Assembly: GCA_002482545.1 (NCBI GenBank)
Contig: DLGF01000024.1
Coordinates: 1 to 33,966 of the forward strand
DNA: 33,966 nucleotides
Origin: Sporomusaceae bacterium UBA7701
Lineage (GTDB): Bacteria > Bacillota > Negativicutes > Sporomusales > UBA7701
Reading direction: 5' to 3'
The notes under the pieces: model-generated
What the model saw: the letters and a program-made list of their open reading frames with translations, nothing else
Database searches by the model: none
What the model was told of the DNA's origin: nothing
Shown here: positions 1-8,259 of the stretch, one piece after another
Numbering within the stretch: the first letter of the stretch is position 1
How the letters are laid out: each line of letters starts with the position of its first letter
Made by a program: the position numbers and the translations under genes

Positions 1-21
1 GAGGATAGGTAGTCGCTGATT

Positions 22-50
22 GAATAGAGCGCTTTTGGGGCACTCTATTC
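22..50. repeat. Inverted repeat (hairpin) upstream of tRNA-fMet
   Basis: An 8-bp perfect inverted repeat, GAATAGAG at 22-29 and CTCTATTC at 43-50, has a loop that can pair partly further in. It has no T-run, so it is not a typical terminator. It lies at the window edge just ahead of the tRNA pair and could be the end of an upstream transcript or a processing signal. Confidence 0.35.
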
Positions 51-62
51 TTAGTTAATGAT

Positions 63-138
<76 letters not shown>

Positions 139-182
139 TATTTTTTTTGTTTTTGACCATGATTGGCGTGATACTCGACTGC

Positions 183-256
183 GCGGGTGTAGCTCAATGG
201 TAGAGTCCTAGCCTTCCAAGCTAGCTGCGTGGGTTCGATTCCCATCACCCGCTCCA
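183..256 (+). tRNA. tRNA-Gly (TCC)
   Basis: This is a 74-nt cloverleaf with acceptor arm GCGGGTG/CACCCGC, a D-arm containing AGCTCAATGGTAGAG, anticodon TCC at 215-217 in the loop CTTCCAA, T-arm GGGTTCGATTCCC and encoded CCA. It lies 44 nt after the initiator tRNA and is probably co-transcribed with it, since a terminator follows directly. Confidence 0.96.
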
Positions 257-266
257 ACAATAATTA

Positions 267-295
267 AACCCTTCATTCCGAAGGGTTTTTTATTT
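267..295 (+). terminator. Intrinsic terminator of the tRNA transcript
   Basis: Stem AACCCTTC/GAAGGGTT with a 5-nt loop is followed by a T-rich tail (TTTTTTATTT). It lies 10 nt after tRNA-Gly and ends the tRNA unit. Confidence 0.85.
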
Positions 296-330
296 GTGAG
301 GCTATTCGAAGTCTCCATCCGAATAACGGA

Positions 331-372
331 AATAAAATGGACGGCAGCCGTAAAGTTGCCGTCCATTTTATT
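331..372. repeat. Perfect 16-bp inverted repeat
   Basis: Arms 331-346 and 357-372 are perfectly complementary over 16 bp around the loop GCCGTAAAGT. The arms start A-rich and end T-rich, so it could be a bidirectional terminator. Two more potential stems follow, CCCTG..CCTT/AAGGCAGGG at about 403-436 and CGATG/CATCG at about 446-471. The whole 331-471 stretch could therefore be a structured leader or a dispersed repeat unit. The rest of the gene-free interval 296-632 is AT-rich near 500-525 (TATATA-like tracts), where a promoter for the downstream exporter is likely, but I see no clean -35/-10 pair. Confidence 0.6.
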
Positions 373-632
373 AAGGAGGCGACTGGCGTCGCTTGGAATT
401 TAGTCCCTGTTCCTTCTGAGGGTAAGGCAGGGAGGCCGTTTCCACGATGATAGGCGACGGGGGACATCGCAGACGGGAGAATGGAAAGGAAAGAATACAT
501 ATTATATAGAATCTTTATATAAAAACGGTTTGAATGACGATAAAAAATGGATTGGCCCCCTTTGTCGGACGGCTGGCAGGGCGAGGAGACCGCCTGCAGG
601 CTGTCCAAAAGAGGTGTATGAGAAGGAGAAAT

Positions 633-1370
633 ATGGCGCCTAAATGGTTATCCTGGCTGGCTTCGGATGAATTGCCCGAGCCGTTGAAAGACATGCCGGC
701 CGTTGAACTTAGAACCGTGCGGAAAATATACGTGACCGGAGCCGGCGAATTCGAGGCGCTGCGAGGAATCGACCTGACGGTGGCGGCAGGCGAGTTCGTG
801 GCCGTGGTCGGCAAGTCGGGCAGCGGGAAGTCGACATTGATCAATATGATTACCGGCATTGACCGCCCCACGACTGGCGAGGTATGGGTGGCGGGAACGC
901 CGGTACATACTTTGACGGAAAACCAGATTGCGGTGTGGCGCGGGCGCACGGTAGGAGTGGTGTTTCAGTTTTTCCAACTGTTGCCTACGTTAACGGCCTT
1001 GGAAAATGTCATGCTTCCGATGGATTTTTGCGATGTGTATTCTTCCGGCGAGCGACCGGAACGGGCTATGAAACTGCTCAATATGGTCGGTGTGGACGAC
1101 CAGGCGGATAAATTGCCGGCCAATCTGTCCGGAGGACAGCAGCAGCGGGTGGCCATCGCCCGGTCGCTGGCGAACGATCCGCCGCTCCTGGTGGCGGATG
1201 AGCCGACAGGAAACCTCGATCCGCGGACTGCAGCGACGGTGATTGAGCTGTTCGGCGAATTGACCCGCCGCGGCAAGACGATTCTCATGGTAACCCATGA
1301 TGAGGACCTAGCCCACAAAGGAAGCCGTCTGGTAACCGTGACCGACGGGCAGATAGCCGGAGGAAATTAG
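633..1370 (+). CDS. ABC transporter ATP-binding protein (MacB/LolD type)
   Basis: This is a 245-aa ATPase of the MacB/LolD/FtsE class, which powers FtsX-type permeases rather than classical pumps. Walker A GKSGSGKST is at residues 60-68, followed by a Q-loop (VVFQFFQLLPTLT), signature LSGGQQQR, Walker B LLVADEPTGNLDP and H-loop VTHD. The chosen ATG at 633 follows AAGGAG by 4 nt. In-frame starts at 534 and 618 would add a tail not typical of the family and have weaker ribosome sites. About 30 residues precede the usual start of the ATPase fold. The stop codon abuts the permease ATG, indicating translational coupling. Together with the next two genes it forms an exporter operon; the substrate cannot be read from the sequence. 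Confidence 0.93.
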   Translation: MAPKWLSWLASDELPEPLKDMPAVELRTVRKIYVTGAGEFEALRGIDLTVAAGEFVAVVGKSGSGKSTLINMITGIDRPTTGEVWVAGTPVHTLTENQIAVWRGRTVGVVFQFFQLLPTLTALENVMLPMDFCDVYSSGERPERAMKLLNMVGVDDQADKLPANLSGGQQQRVAIARSLANDPPLLVADEPTGNLDPRTAATVIELFGELTRRGKTILMVTHDEDLAHKGSRLVTVTDGQIAGGN

Positions 1371-3803
1371 ATGGTGAATTTTTACGTTTTTCCGCCGCGC
1401 TGGCGCAAGGTGTGGGCGGACCTATGGGGCAACAAATTGAGAACCTCCCTGGTCGTACTGTCGATCACAGTCGGGGTGTTTGCCGTGGGAATGGTGTATA
1501 GCGCCTATTTGATGTTTGAACGGGACCTGGCCAATAGCTGGGGGGCGGCTTCTCCCGCCAGCGCCAGCGTTTACGCCGATCCTTTTGACGAGGAACTGGT
1601 GCAGAGTGTGCGAAGCCTCAGAGGGGTAAAAGAAGCGGAAGGCCGCCGCAACGTCGATCTGAGGGCCCGCACCGGCACCGGTGAGTGGCGGCAGATGATG
1701 CTGATCGCCATACCGGATTATTCCAAACAAAAGGTTAATGTCATTAAAAGCCAGTCAGGAGCTTGGCCGCCGGGTGACGGCGACATGCTGCTCGAACGGT
1801 CGTCCCTGGCCGAACTGGGCGTAGCGCCGGGAGGAAGCATTCAGGTGGAAACGCCCGCCGGCCGAAAGCGGTTGATGAAAGTAACCGGGGTAGTCTATGA
1901 TCCCAGCCAGATCCCCAGCATGTTCAGCGGCCGTTCCTATGGCTATATCAATATGGATACCCTGGAAAAGCTGGATGAGCCGCGCCGCCTGGATCAGGTC
2001 AACTTCGTGGTTCAGCCGTGGGTGCTGAAGGGCCAGGCAACAGAGCCCATCGAGGCGGTGGGACGCCGGGCGTGGAGCAAGCTGGAACAGGGCGACACGA
2101 CGGTGTTCTGGCTGCAGGTGAATAAGCCGGGCGAGCATCCGCTGCAGGGCGCGATCAACGCCATGCTTCTATTGCTGGCGGTACTGGGCGTGTTGTCCTT
2201 GTTTCTGGGGATGTTCCTCCTGGTCAACACGGTGTCGGCGATTCTGACGCAGCAAATTCGCCAGGTCGGAATTATGAAGGCGGTTGGCGCCCGCCGGGAC
2301 CAAATCCTGCGGATGTATCTCACCTTGGTCGGAGCCTTCGGCGTGCTGGCCTTCACGGTGGCTGCGCCGCTGGGAGCGCTGGCGGCCCATGCGGTTACCA
2401 GGTTTATTGCCGGAGTGTTTAACTTTAACTCCGGCGGTCTGGAACTTCCGTCCCAGGTTATCCTGCTGGAGGCGGTCGTGGCGATTTTGGTGCCCGTCCT
2501 GGCTGCGCTGTGGCCGGTGTGGCGGGGAACCGGCGTAACCGTCCGGGAGGCGGTCAGCGATTATGGGATCAGTCATGTGCAGGCCAAAGGCCGTCTGGAC
2601 CGGTGGGTGGATGCCGGACTGGAGCGCTTGAAGCATCTGCCGCGGCCGGTGGTGCTGTCGCTTAGAAACACGTTCCGCCGCAAGGGGCGGCTGGCGCTTA
2701 CCCTGCTGACCTTGACGATTGCCGGAACGGTGTTCATGGCTGTTTTCACCGTGCGCTCCTCACTCTACACCACCTTGGATCAGGCTTTAGATTACTTCCA
2801 TTATGACATAGGCATCGGCTTCACACAGAGCTTCCGGGCCAGCCGGATCGAGCAGGAAGTAATGCGGGTCCCGGGAGTCCGGGCGGCGGAAGCCTGGGGC
2901 TTTACTTCCGGGCGGATCCTCCGGGACGAGCGGAAGGAATCCGAGGACGAAGCCAGCAAAAATGTCTTTGTTCTCGCGCCTCCCGTGGATACGACAATGA
3001 TCAACCCCAGGATGCTCGAAGGACGGTGGCTGATAAAAGAGGATGAAAGCGCCGTAGTCGTCAACACCGAAGTGCTTAAGGACAGCCCCCAGCTCAAAGT
3101 GGGCGAGACTGCGGTCATCAAGGTGGGAAGCAGAAAATTGCGATGCACAGTAGTGGGGATTGCGCAAGGAACGTTAACCGGGCCTATCGTCTATGCCCCT
3201 TATGACTGGCTGACCGGGGCAATCCAGGAAGCGGGGCGGGCCCGGTCGGTCCAGATCGTCGCCGCCTCCGCCGATCCCCAAGATCAGAGCGCGCTTGGGC
3301 GGGTGCTGGAAGAACATATGAAAAAGAACAGTCTACGGGTATCCAATGTCGACATTACCTGGGAGCAAAAAGAACGCATCAAATCTCAGTTTGACATTAT
3401 CACGGTATTCCTGCTGATCATGGCGGTGCTGCTGGCGGTGGTAGGCGCGCTGGGACTGACCGGGACCATGGGCATCAATGTGCTGGAGCGTACCCGGGAA
3501 ATCGGCGTAATGCGGGCAATCGGGGCGTCAAATTCCGGAATCGGCCGGGTACTGGTGATCGAGGCGCTGTTTATCGGCCTGTTGAGTTGGCTGGTGGGAA
3601 CCGTTCTCGCCCTGCCGGTGGCGGCGGTGTTGAGTTATCAGGTGGGGGTGCTGTTTCTGCAAAGCCCTCTGGCGTTTTCATTCAGTTTTCTCGGTGTGGG
3701 CATCTGGTTCGCGCTGTCGGCCGCGCTTTCGGTGCTGGCAAGCTTGTTGCCGGCTTGGAATGCTACCAGGCTGAGCGTCCGGGATATCCTGAGCTATGAA
3801 TAA
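1371..3803 (+). CDS. ABC transporter permease, duplicated FtsX/MacB-like
   Basis: This is an 810-aa membrane protein with two repeats of the FtsX permease fold. Each half has an N-terminal membrane helix (around residues 27-48 and 435-460), an extracytoplasmic MacB-like domain of about 200 residues, and three clustered helices. The cytoplasmic coupling motifs EI/QVGIMKAVGA in the first half and REIGVMRAIGA in the second are the typical ATPase contacts. The ATG directly follows the ATPase stop codon, with GGAGG inside the end of that gene. Doubled permeases of this size work as a whole unit with one ATPase type. Neighbouring genes imply mechanotransmission-style export, perhaps of lipid, peptide or drug. 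The function class is secure; the substrate is unknown. Confidence 0.92.
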   Translation: MVNFYVFPPRWRKVWADLWGNKLRTSLVVLSITVGVFAVGMVYSAYLMFERDLANSWGAASPASASVYADPFDEELVQSVRSLRGVKEAEGRRNVDLRARTGTGEWRQMMLIAIPDYSKQKVNVIKSQSGAWPPGDGDMLLERSSLAELGVAPGGSIQVETPAGRKRLMKVTGVVYDPSQIPSMFSGRSYGYINMDTLEKLDEPRRLDQVNFVVQPWVLKGQATEPIEAVGRRAWSKLEQGDTTVFWLQVNKPGEHPLQGAINAMLLLLAVLGVLSLFLGMFLLVNTVSAILTQQIRQVGIMKAVGARRDQILRMYLTLVGAFGVLAFTVAAPLGALAAHAVTRFIAGVFNFNSGGLELPSQVILLEAVVAILVPVLAALWPVWRGTGVTVREAVSDYGISHVQAKGRLDRWVDAGLERLKHLPRPVVLSLRNTFRRKGRLALTLLTLTIAGTVFMAVFTVRSSLYTTLDQALDYFHYDIGIGFTQSFRASRIEQEVMRVPGVRAAEAWGFTSGRILRDERKESEDEASKNVFVLAPPVDTTMINPRMLEGRWLIKEDESAVVVNTEVLKDSPQLKVGETAVIKVGSRKLRCTVVGIAQGTLTGPIVYAPYDWLTGAIQEAGRARSVQIVAASADPQDQSALGRVLEEHMKKNSLRVSNVDITWEQKERIKSQFDIITVFLLIMAVLLAVVGALGLTGTMGINVLERTREIGVMRAIGASNSGIGRVLVIEALFIGLLSWLVGTVLALPVAAVLSYQVGVLFLQSPLAFSFSFLGVGIWFALSAALSVLASLLPAWNATRLSVRDILSYE

Positions 3804-3824
3804 GAAAAGCAAGGAGAGAAAGAT

Positions 3825-4736
3825 ATGATGATTAGAAAGCTGCCGTCGGCAGCCGGCGGGTGGCTAAAGCGACATTGGCTGATCGCCTGCCTGGCGGCCG
3901 GAGTCGCTATAGGGGGCTTGTGGTGGATGAACGGGCGTGAGGGGGAGCAGAAGGAAATACCGGCGGTGAAGGCGGATAACCGGGTGTTGGCCGAAGGCAT
4001 TGTTTTCCCGGTGCGCTATGCCCAGATGGTAATGCCCGTGGATGGAACGGTCGGTGAAATACTTGCAAAAGAAGGGGATGCGGTGAAGGCGGACCAGCCT
4101 CTCATCAGGCTGGTCCGCCAGGATTATCAGGCCCGGGTGGGCAGCGCCGGCGCCGATGTGGCGCGGGCGGCGGCGGCCCTGGAACAGGCGCGGGTCAACA
4201 TGGCGGATACCGAGCGGGAGCTGGCGCGTCAGGAGCGGCTGGAAAAGGCGGGAGCCATCTCCCGGCAGCAAATCGACCAGGCCAGGACAGCCGCCGAACG
4301 AAACCGGGCGGCCGTGGCCCAGGCGGAAGCCGACTTGCTGACGCAGCAGGAGAGGTTGTCCGAATCCGAGAGCCTCCTTGAAAAGACCGAGCTGAAGGCG
4401 CCGATGGCCGGGACGGTCGCCTATCTGGACGTCAAAGTGGGCGAACATGCCCCAGTCGGTACAGTGCTTGTCCGGATCGCCGACGAGTCGGCCTGGGAAG
4501 TCCGCAGCGACGATCTGACCGAACTGGCGATCGCCAAAGTGCGGCTGGGTGATCCGGTTATCCTGACCTTCGACGGGATACCCGATCTGGAAATTCCGGC
4601 TAAGGTGAAATTTATCCGCCCCTATGGCGAAAAAAAACGCGGCGATATCACTTATACGGTGACGATCGCTCCTGAACGCTGGGATGAACGGCTGCGCTGG
4701 AACATGACCGCCCAGATTGCGATCGTCCCCCGATAA
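3825..4736 (+). CDS. HlyD/MacA-like periplasmic adaptor (membrane fusion protein)
   Basis: This 303-aa protein begins with one signal-anchor helix (about residues 17-31), then a biotinyl-lipoyl half motif (PVDGTVGEILAKEGDAV), a long alanine/glutamate-rich coiled-coil hairpin (about residues 105-185), the second lipoyl half (LKAPMAGTVAYLDVKVGEH) and a beta-barrel domain. This is the standard membrane-fusion-protein order, in a short version. AAGGAG lies 8 nt before ATG 3825; ATG 3828 is an equally possible start. It lies 21 nt after the permease, so ATPase, permease and adaptor form a tripartite-type exporter. No outer-membrane TolC-like gene is present in the window. An intrinsic terminator follows. 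Confidence 0.92.
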   Translation: MMIRKLPSAAGGWLKRHWLIACLAAGVAIGGLWWMNGREGEQKEIPAVKADNRVLAEGIVFPVRYAQMVMPVDGTVGEILAKEGDAVKADQPLIRLVRQDYQARVGSAGADVARAAAALEQARVNMADTERELARQERLEKAGAISRQQIDQARTAAERNRAAVAQAEADLLTQQERLSESESLLEKTELKAPMAGTVAYLDVKVGEHAPVGTVLVRIADESAWEVRSDDLTELAIAKVRLGDPVILTFDGIPDLEIPAKVKFIRPYGEKKRGDITYTVTIAPERWDERLRWNMTAQIAIVPR

Positions 4737-4763
4737 TCCACCCTGATCTTCCTGAATTCAATC

Positions 4764-4799
4764 AAGCCCCGTATCATCACGATACGGGGCTTGGCCTAT
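4764..4799 (+). terminator. Intrinsic terminator of the exporter operon
   Basis: A perfect 12-bp stem, AAGCCCCGTATC/GATACGGGGCTT (4764-4775 and 4781-4792), has a 5-nt loop and a moderately T-rich tail. It begins 27 nt after the adaptor stop codon. Confidence 0.75.
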
Positions 4800-4870
4800 T
4801 TTACCGCCAAAGGAAGCATTTGAAAAGATTCCTTCGGAGTTCCGGCAAAGAAGGCGCCAAACAGGAGAAC

Positions 4871-4892
4871 GCACCCTGAAAGGCCAGGGTGC
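4871..4892 (-). terminator. Hairpin downstream of the 50-aa gene
   Basis: An 8-bp perfect stem GCACCCTG/CAGGGTGC with a 6-nt loop lies 28 nt beyond the stop codon of the minus-strand small gene. The T-run is poor, so termination is only a possibility. Confidence 0.35.
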
Positions 4893-4919
4893 AAGCCGGG
4901 GAAGTGATTAATAATGGTC

Positions 4920-5072
4920 TCAGTCGTTGTCGTCCATTATTCCGTGGAGCATTTTGGTTCCAAGGTAGATCAACGCCCCTGCGGCAATCATTTTAGGCCA
5001 GGACATACGATCCGATTTGCGACCACCCATGTTCATCAGCGCGCTCATCATTGATTGCTTACGGCATGACAT
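4920..5072 (-). CDS. Small 50-aa protein of unknown function
   Basis: This frame is too short for routine calling but well supported. AAGGAGG precedes the ATG at 5072 by 6 nt, and the frame runs 50 codons to TGA. The product is basic and methionine-rich (MSCRKQSMMSALMNMGG at the start), followed by a short hydrophobic stretch (MIAAGALIYLGTKML, about residues 28-42) and an acidic end (IMDDND). The hydrophobic segment could be a weak membrane anchor or an amphipathic helix. It sits alone on the minus strand between two plus-strand transport operons. I do not recognise the family. The strong ribosome site and sensible composition argue for a real gene. Confidence 0.7.
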   Translation of the reverse strand: MSCRKQSMMSALMNMGGRKSDRMSWPKMIAAGALIYLGTKMLHGIMDDND

Positions 5073-5266
5073 GGCAACACCTCCTTACAAGTAGTCTTGC
5101 CAACGAGAAAAATGATAACGCATGTATATAATGCCAGGGTCGGCAAGTCCGGCAGGCGACCTGCGGCCAGTATCTTCCAAACAAAACATGACTACAACCG
5201 CCGGAATGATCATACAGTATAAGTAATAAAATTTCAAATAATTCCCAAAAGATAAGGAGGGTTAGC

Positions 5267-6433
5267 ATGCGGACAAAGTGGTTGGCCCTATCTCTTGCTT
5301 GGGTATTCGCGGTAACGCTGGCGGGGTGCGGTTCGAGCCAGTCCTCTGGCGACGCGGATGTCATCAGAATCGGTCAGGCGGTTGCGCTGACCGGGGATAG
5401 CTCCATGTGGGGCCAGGCGGAGAAAAACGCGCTGGAGATGGAAGTCGAGAAAATCAATGCCAAAGGCGGGGTGCTGGGTAAAAAGCTTAAGCTGATCGCC
5501 TATGATACCCGCGCCGACGCGACGGAAGCGGTAAACGTCACCAAGCGGCTGCTGGGCGAAGGCGTAGTGGGGATTATCGGTCCGGGGCAGAGCGGGGTCG
5601 CCATCGCCATGAGTTCGGTCACCGAGCCGGGCAAAGTGCCGCTTATCGCGACAACGGCCACCAATCCCAAGGTGACGATGGACGACAAAACCAGCAAGGT
5701 CAGAAAATATTCTTTCCGCACCTGCTTCATCGATCCCTTCCAGGGCACTGTGGCGGCCCAGTTTGCCGCGAAAGAGCTGAAGGCCAGAACAGCGGCCGTC
5801 ATCTATGACGTAGGTTCAGATTACTCGGCCTGGCTGGGCAAATACTTCATCGCCGAGTTTGAGCGGCAAGGCCTCAAGGTGGTGGCCAACGAAGCTTTCC
5901 GTTCGGGAGAACTGGATTTTCGCGCCATTTTGGGCAAAGTCAAAGAAGCCGGCCCGGATGTGCTGTTTATCCCCACCATGCAAAAAGAAGCGGCCCTGGT
6001 TATGAAACAGTCGGCGGATCTTGGGATTAAGGCCAGGTTCCTCGGCGGGGACGGCTGGGGCAGCCCGGACCTCATCACCCTTGGCGGATCGGCGGTAGAG
6101 GGGGCTTACTTCGTTAACCTGGCCAGCCTCGATGACCCGGATATCCAGAACTTCATCAAGGATTACAAGGAAAAATATCACCAAGACCCCATCCTGCCCA
6201 ACCCGGTCATGGCGATTGACGGCTTATACGCGTTGATTGACGCCATAACCAGGGCGAACAGCACCGATCCCGTCAAGATTGCCGAACAGCTCGAAAAGAC
6301 CAAGGATCTCCCGGTACTCAGCGGCAAGTTGACCATTGACCCCGTCACTCACGACCCGCTGAACAAACCGGCGGTTATCCAGGAAGTGAAAGACGGAAAA
6401 TTCATTTTCAAGGCCAAATTTGTAACGCAATAA
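5267..6433 (+). CDS. livK: Branched-chain amino-acid ABC transporter substrate-binding lipoprotein
   Basis: This is a 388-aa periplasmic-binding protein of the Leu/Ile/Val (type I, Peripla_BP_6) family. The N-terminus is a lipoprotein signal peptide with lipobox LAGC, so Cys21 would be lipidated. The mature fold starts at VIRIGQAVALTGDSSMWG and contains typical features such as GVVGIIGPGQSGVAIAMS and the hinge region near LFIPTMQKEAAL. ATG 5267 follows AAGGAGG by 6 nt. It is the first gene of livKHMGF and is separated from livH by a hairpin. A TATAAG at 5218-5223 could be the -10 element, but no convincing -35 was found. Ligand specificity within amino acids or related small molecules is not certain. 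Confidence 0.93.
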   Translation: MRTKWLALSLAWVFAVTLAGCGSSQSSGDADVIRIGQAVALTGDSSMWGQAEKNALEMEVEKINAKGGVLGKKLKLIAYDTRADATEAVNVTKRLLGEGVVGIIGPGQSGVAIAMSSVTEPGKVPLIATTATNPKVTMDDKTSKVRKYSFRTCFIDPFQGTVAAQFAAKELKARTAAVIYDVGSDYSAWLGKYFIAEFERQGLKVVANEAFRSGELDFRAILGKVKEAGPDVLFIPTMQKEAALVMKQSADLGIKARFLGGDGWGSPDLITLGGSAVEGAYFVNLASLDDPDIQNFIKDYKEKYHQDPILPNPVMAIDGLYALIDAITRANSTDPVKIAEQLEKTKDLPVLSGKLTIDPVTHDPLNKPAVIQEVKDGKFIFKAKFVTQ

Positions 6434-6442
6434 TAGCCGGCG

Positions 6443-6469
6443 GGTGGCGGCGACGGCTAGTCCGCCACC
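6443..6469 (+). terminator. Intercistronic hairpin between livK and livH
   Basis: An 8-bp perfect stem GGTGGCGG/CCGCCACC (6443-6450 and 6462-6469) with an 11-nt loop is followed by a weak T stretch (GTTCCCATTT). It lies just after the binding-protein stop codon. It probably acts as a partial terminator or a 3' stabiliser that raises livK expression over the membrane components. Confidence 0.5.
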
Positions 6470-6500
6470 TGTTCCCATTTCGGGCGAGGGGGAGGTTGCC

Positions 6501-7373
6501 ATGCTTATCCAGACCCTGGTTACGGGATTGGCCATCGGCGGCATTTACGCCCTGATGGCCGTGGGGTATTCGCTGGTTTTCAGCATCCTCAACTTCAGCA
6601 ATTTTGCCTACGGCTCCATCATCATGCTGGGCGCCTATGTCGGGTACTATCTTCTGATGAAGGCCGGCCTGCCGTTGGCGGTATCAGTGGCGGGATCGGT
6701 TATGGGCGCAGCCTTTTTGTGTTACTTAAACGAACGTATGGCTTATAGTACTTTGCGCAAGCGCAACGCCGCTTCCCTCTATTTTATGATCAGCGCGATG
6801 GGAACAGCCATATTCCTGGAAAATCTGGTTTACGCCACGATCGGGTCGAGGTTTTACGCCTTCCCGGAGATCATCACCCAGCAAAATATCACCTTCTGGG
6901 GAGCTTCCATCGGGGTGCTCGACGTGTTTGCCATCGTCTTTTCCTTCACGGCGATTTACATGCTGCATTATTTTCTGCAGCACAGCCGGGTGGGCATCGC
7001 CATCCGGGCGGCTTCCTACGATATGCAGGTCTGCCAGTTGAACGGAGTCAACATCACCCGCCTGGTCGGCTGGGTTTTCCTGCTCGCCGGGGCGCTGGCG
7101 GGCTTGTCCGGCATGTTTCTCGGCATGAAGTACATGGTCTATCCGACGATGGGCTGGATTACCAATAAAGCGTATATCGCCGCGGTGATCGGCGGACTCG
7201 GCAGCCTGCCCGGAGCGGTCGTGGGCGGGCTTATCCTCGGCGTGCTTGAAACGCTGGTTTCCACCTATGTATCCTCGGTGATCCGCGATGTTTTCAGTTT
7301 CTCCCTGCTGGTCGTACTGCTCCTGGTGCTGCCGACGGGCCTTTTCGGGAAATATCTGGAGGAAAAGGTGTAG
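6501..7373 (+). CDS. livH: Branched-chain amino-acid ABC transporter permease LivH
   Basis: This 290-aa integral membrane protein opens with the family's typical LVTGLAIGGIYALMAVGYSL and has about eight hydrophobic segments. It carries the conserved coupling stretch RAASYDMQVCQLNGVNI and the segment AAVIGGLGSLPGAVVGGLIL. ATG 6501 is chosen because GGGGGAGG lies 6 nt upstream; the upstream in-frame extension is only the intercistronic spacer. It pairs with LivM to form the transmembrane pore of the importer. The livM ATG follows 3 nt after the stop codon. Confidence 0.94.
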   Translation: MLIQTLVTGLAIGGIYALMAVGYSLVFSILNFSNFAYGSIIMLGAYVGYYLLMKAGLPLAVSVAGSVMGAAFLCYLNERMAYSTLRKRNAASLYFMISAMGTAIFLENLVYATIGSRFYAFPEIITQQNITFWGASIGVLDVFAIVFSFTAIYMLHYFLQHSRVGIAIRAASYDMQVCQLNGVNITRLVGWVFLLAGALAGLSGMFLGMKYMVYPTMGWITNKAYIAAVIGGLGSLPGAVVGGLILGVLETLVSTYVSSVIRDVFSFSLLVVLLLVLPTGLFGKYLEEKV

Positions 7374-7376
7374 GCG

Positions 7377-8255
7377 ATGCTTTCTTATATCAGCGGCATC
7401 ATTACTTTTAGCCTCATCTATGTCATCGCCGCCGTCGGCCTGGCGATTTTCACCGGCTTCACCGGCCTGTTCTCGCTGGGGCACGCGGCTTTTTTCGCCA
7501 TCGGCGCCTATACGGCCGGAATACTGACCTATTTCTACGACGTGAACTTCTGGCTGGCGCTGGCCAGCGGCGGCGCGATGAGCGGGCTGGTCGGAATCCT
7601 GATCGGCTATCCCACGCTGAAAGCCAAGCTCCGCAGCGACTATTTCGCCATTGCCACGCTGGGCTTCGGCGAGGCGGTCCGGGTGCTGCTGGAAAATCTC
7701 GAAATAACGCAAGGCGCCCGGGGGTTGCCGGGCATCCCGGCGGAAACGACCCTGCCGGTGGCGGCCGGCGTAACCGTTATAGTGCTTTGGGTCGCGCGCA
7801 ACTTCGTCCATTCCCGTTACGGACGCGCCGCGGTCGCCGTCCGGGAGGATTTTGTGGCCGCCGAGATGATGGGAATCAATTTATTTCAGGTCCGGCTTCT
7901 GTCCCTGGTGTTCAGTGCGATATGCGGGGGAGTGGCCGGCGGGCTGTTCGCCCATTACGTCTCCTTCATTCAGCCGTCGATGTTCACCTCTTATCTGTCC
8001 ACCCAGCTGACGGCCAGCGTCGTGGCGGGAGGAATGGGCAGCATCACCGGTCCGGCCGTCGCCACGGTTATTTTTATCGCCATACCGGAGGTGCTGCGGG
8101 TGGCCAGCATGTGGCGGCTGGTGGCGTATGGGCTGCTGCTGGTGGCGATCATGGTGTTCCGTCCCCAGGGGCTATTGGGTTTTCGCGAGCTGTCCTGGGC
8201 GGGTGTCAAGCGTTGGCTCACCCTGGGAAAAGCCGCCGGTCAGGGAAGGGGCTGA
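7377..8255 (+). CDS. livM: Branched-chain amino-acid ABC transporter permease LivM
   Basis: This 292-aa membrane protein has the LivM signature region GLFSLGHAAFFAIGAYTAG near the N-terminus and the conserved YFAIATLGFGEAVRVLLEN and SVVAGGMGSITGPAVA stretches. The coupling motif VREDFVAAEMMGIN precedes the last helices. The start is placed at ATG 7377, with GGAGG inside the end of livH about 17 nt upstream. The gene lies 3 nt after livH and 4 nt before livG, so translation is coupled along the operon. Confidence 0.94.
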   Translation: MLSYISGIITFSLIYVIAAVGLAIFTGFTGLFSLGHAAFFAIGAYTAGILTYFYDVNFWLALASGGAMSGLVGILIGYPTLKAKLRSDYFAIATLGFGEAVRVLLENLEITQGARGLPGIPAETTLPVAAGVTVIVLWVARNFVHSRYGRAAVAVREDFVAAEMMGINLFQVRLLSLVFSAICGGVAGGLFAHYVSFIQPSMFTSYLSTQLTASVVAGGMGSITGPAVATVIFIAIPEVLRVASMWRLVAYGLLLVAIMVFRPQGLLGFRELSWAGVKRWLTLGKAAGQGRG

Positions 8256-8259
8256 GAGA

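Noticed and set aside
273..608. 111-codon minus-strand frame over 331-471
   Set aside because: It spans a terminator and perfect hairpins, has no ribosome site and no protein-like pattern.
6726..7811. Long minus-strand frame of 361 codons
   Set aside because: It lies antisense to livH and livM, which have full family motifs. Its composition (His/Gln/Arg-rich) is that of a shadow frame.
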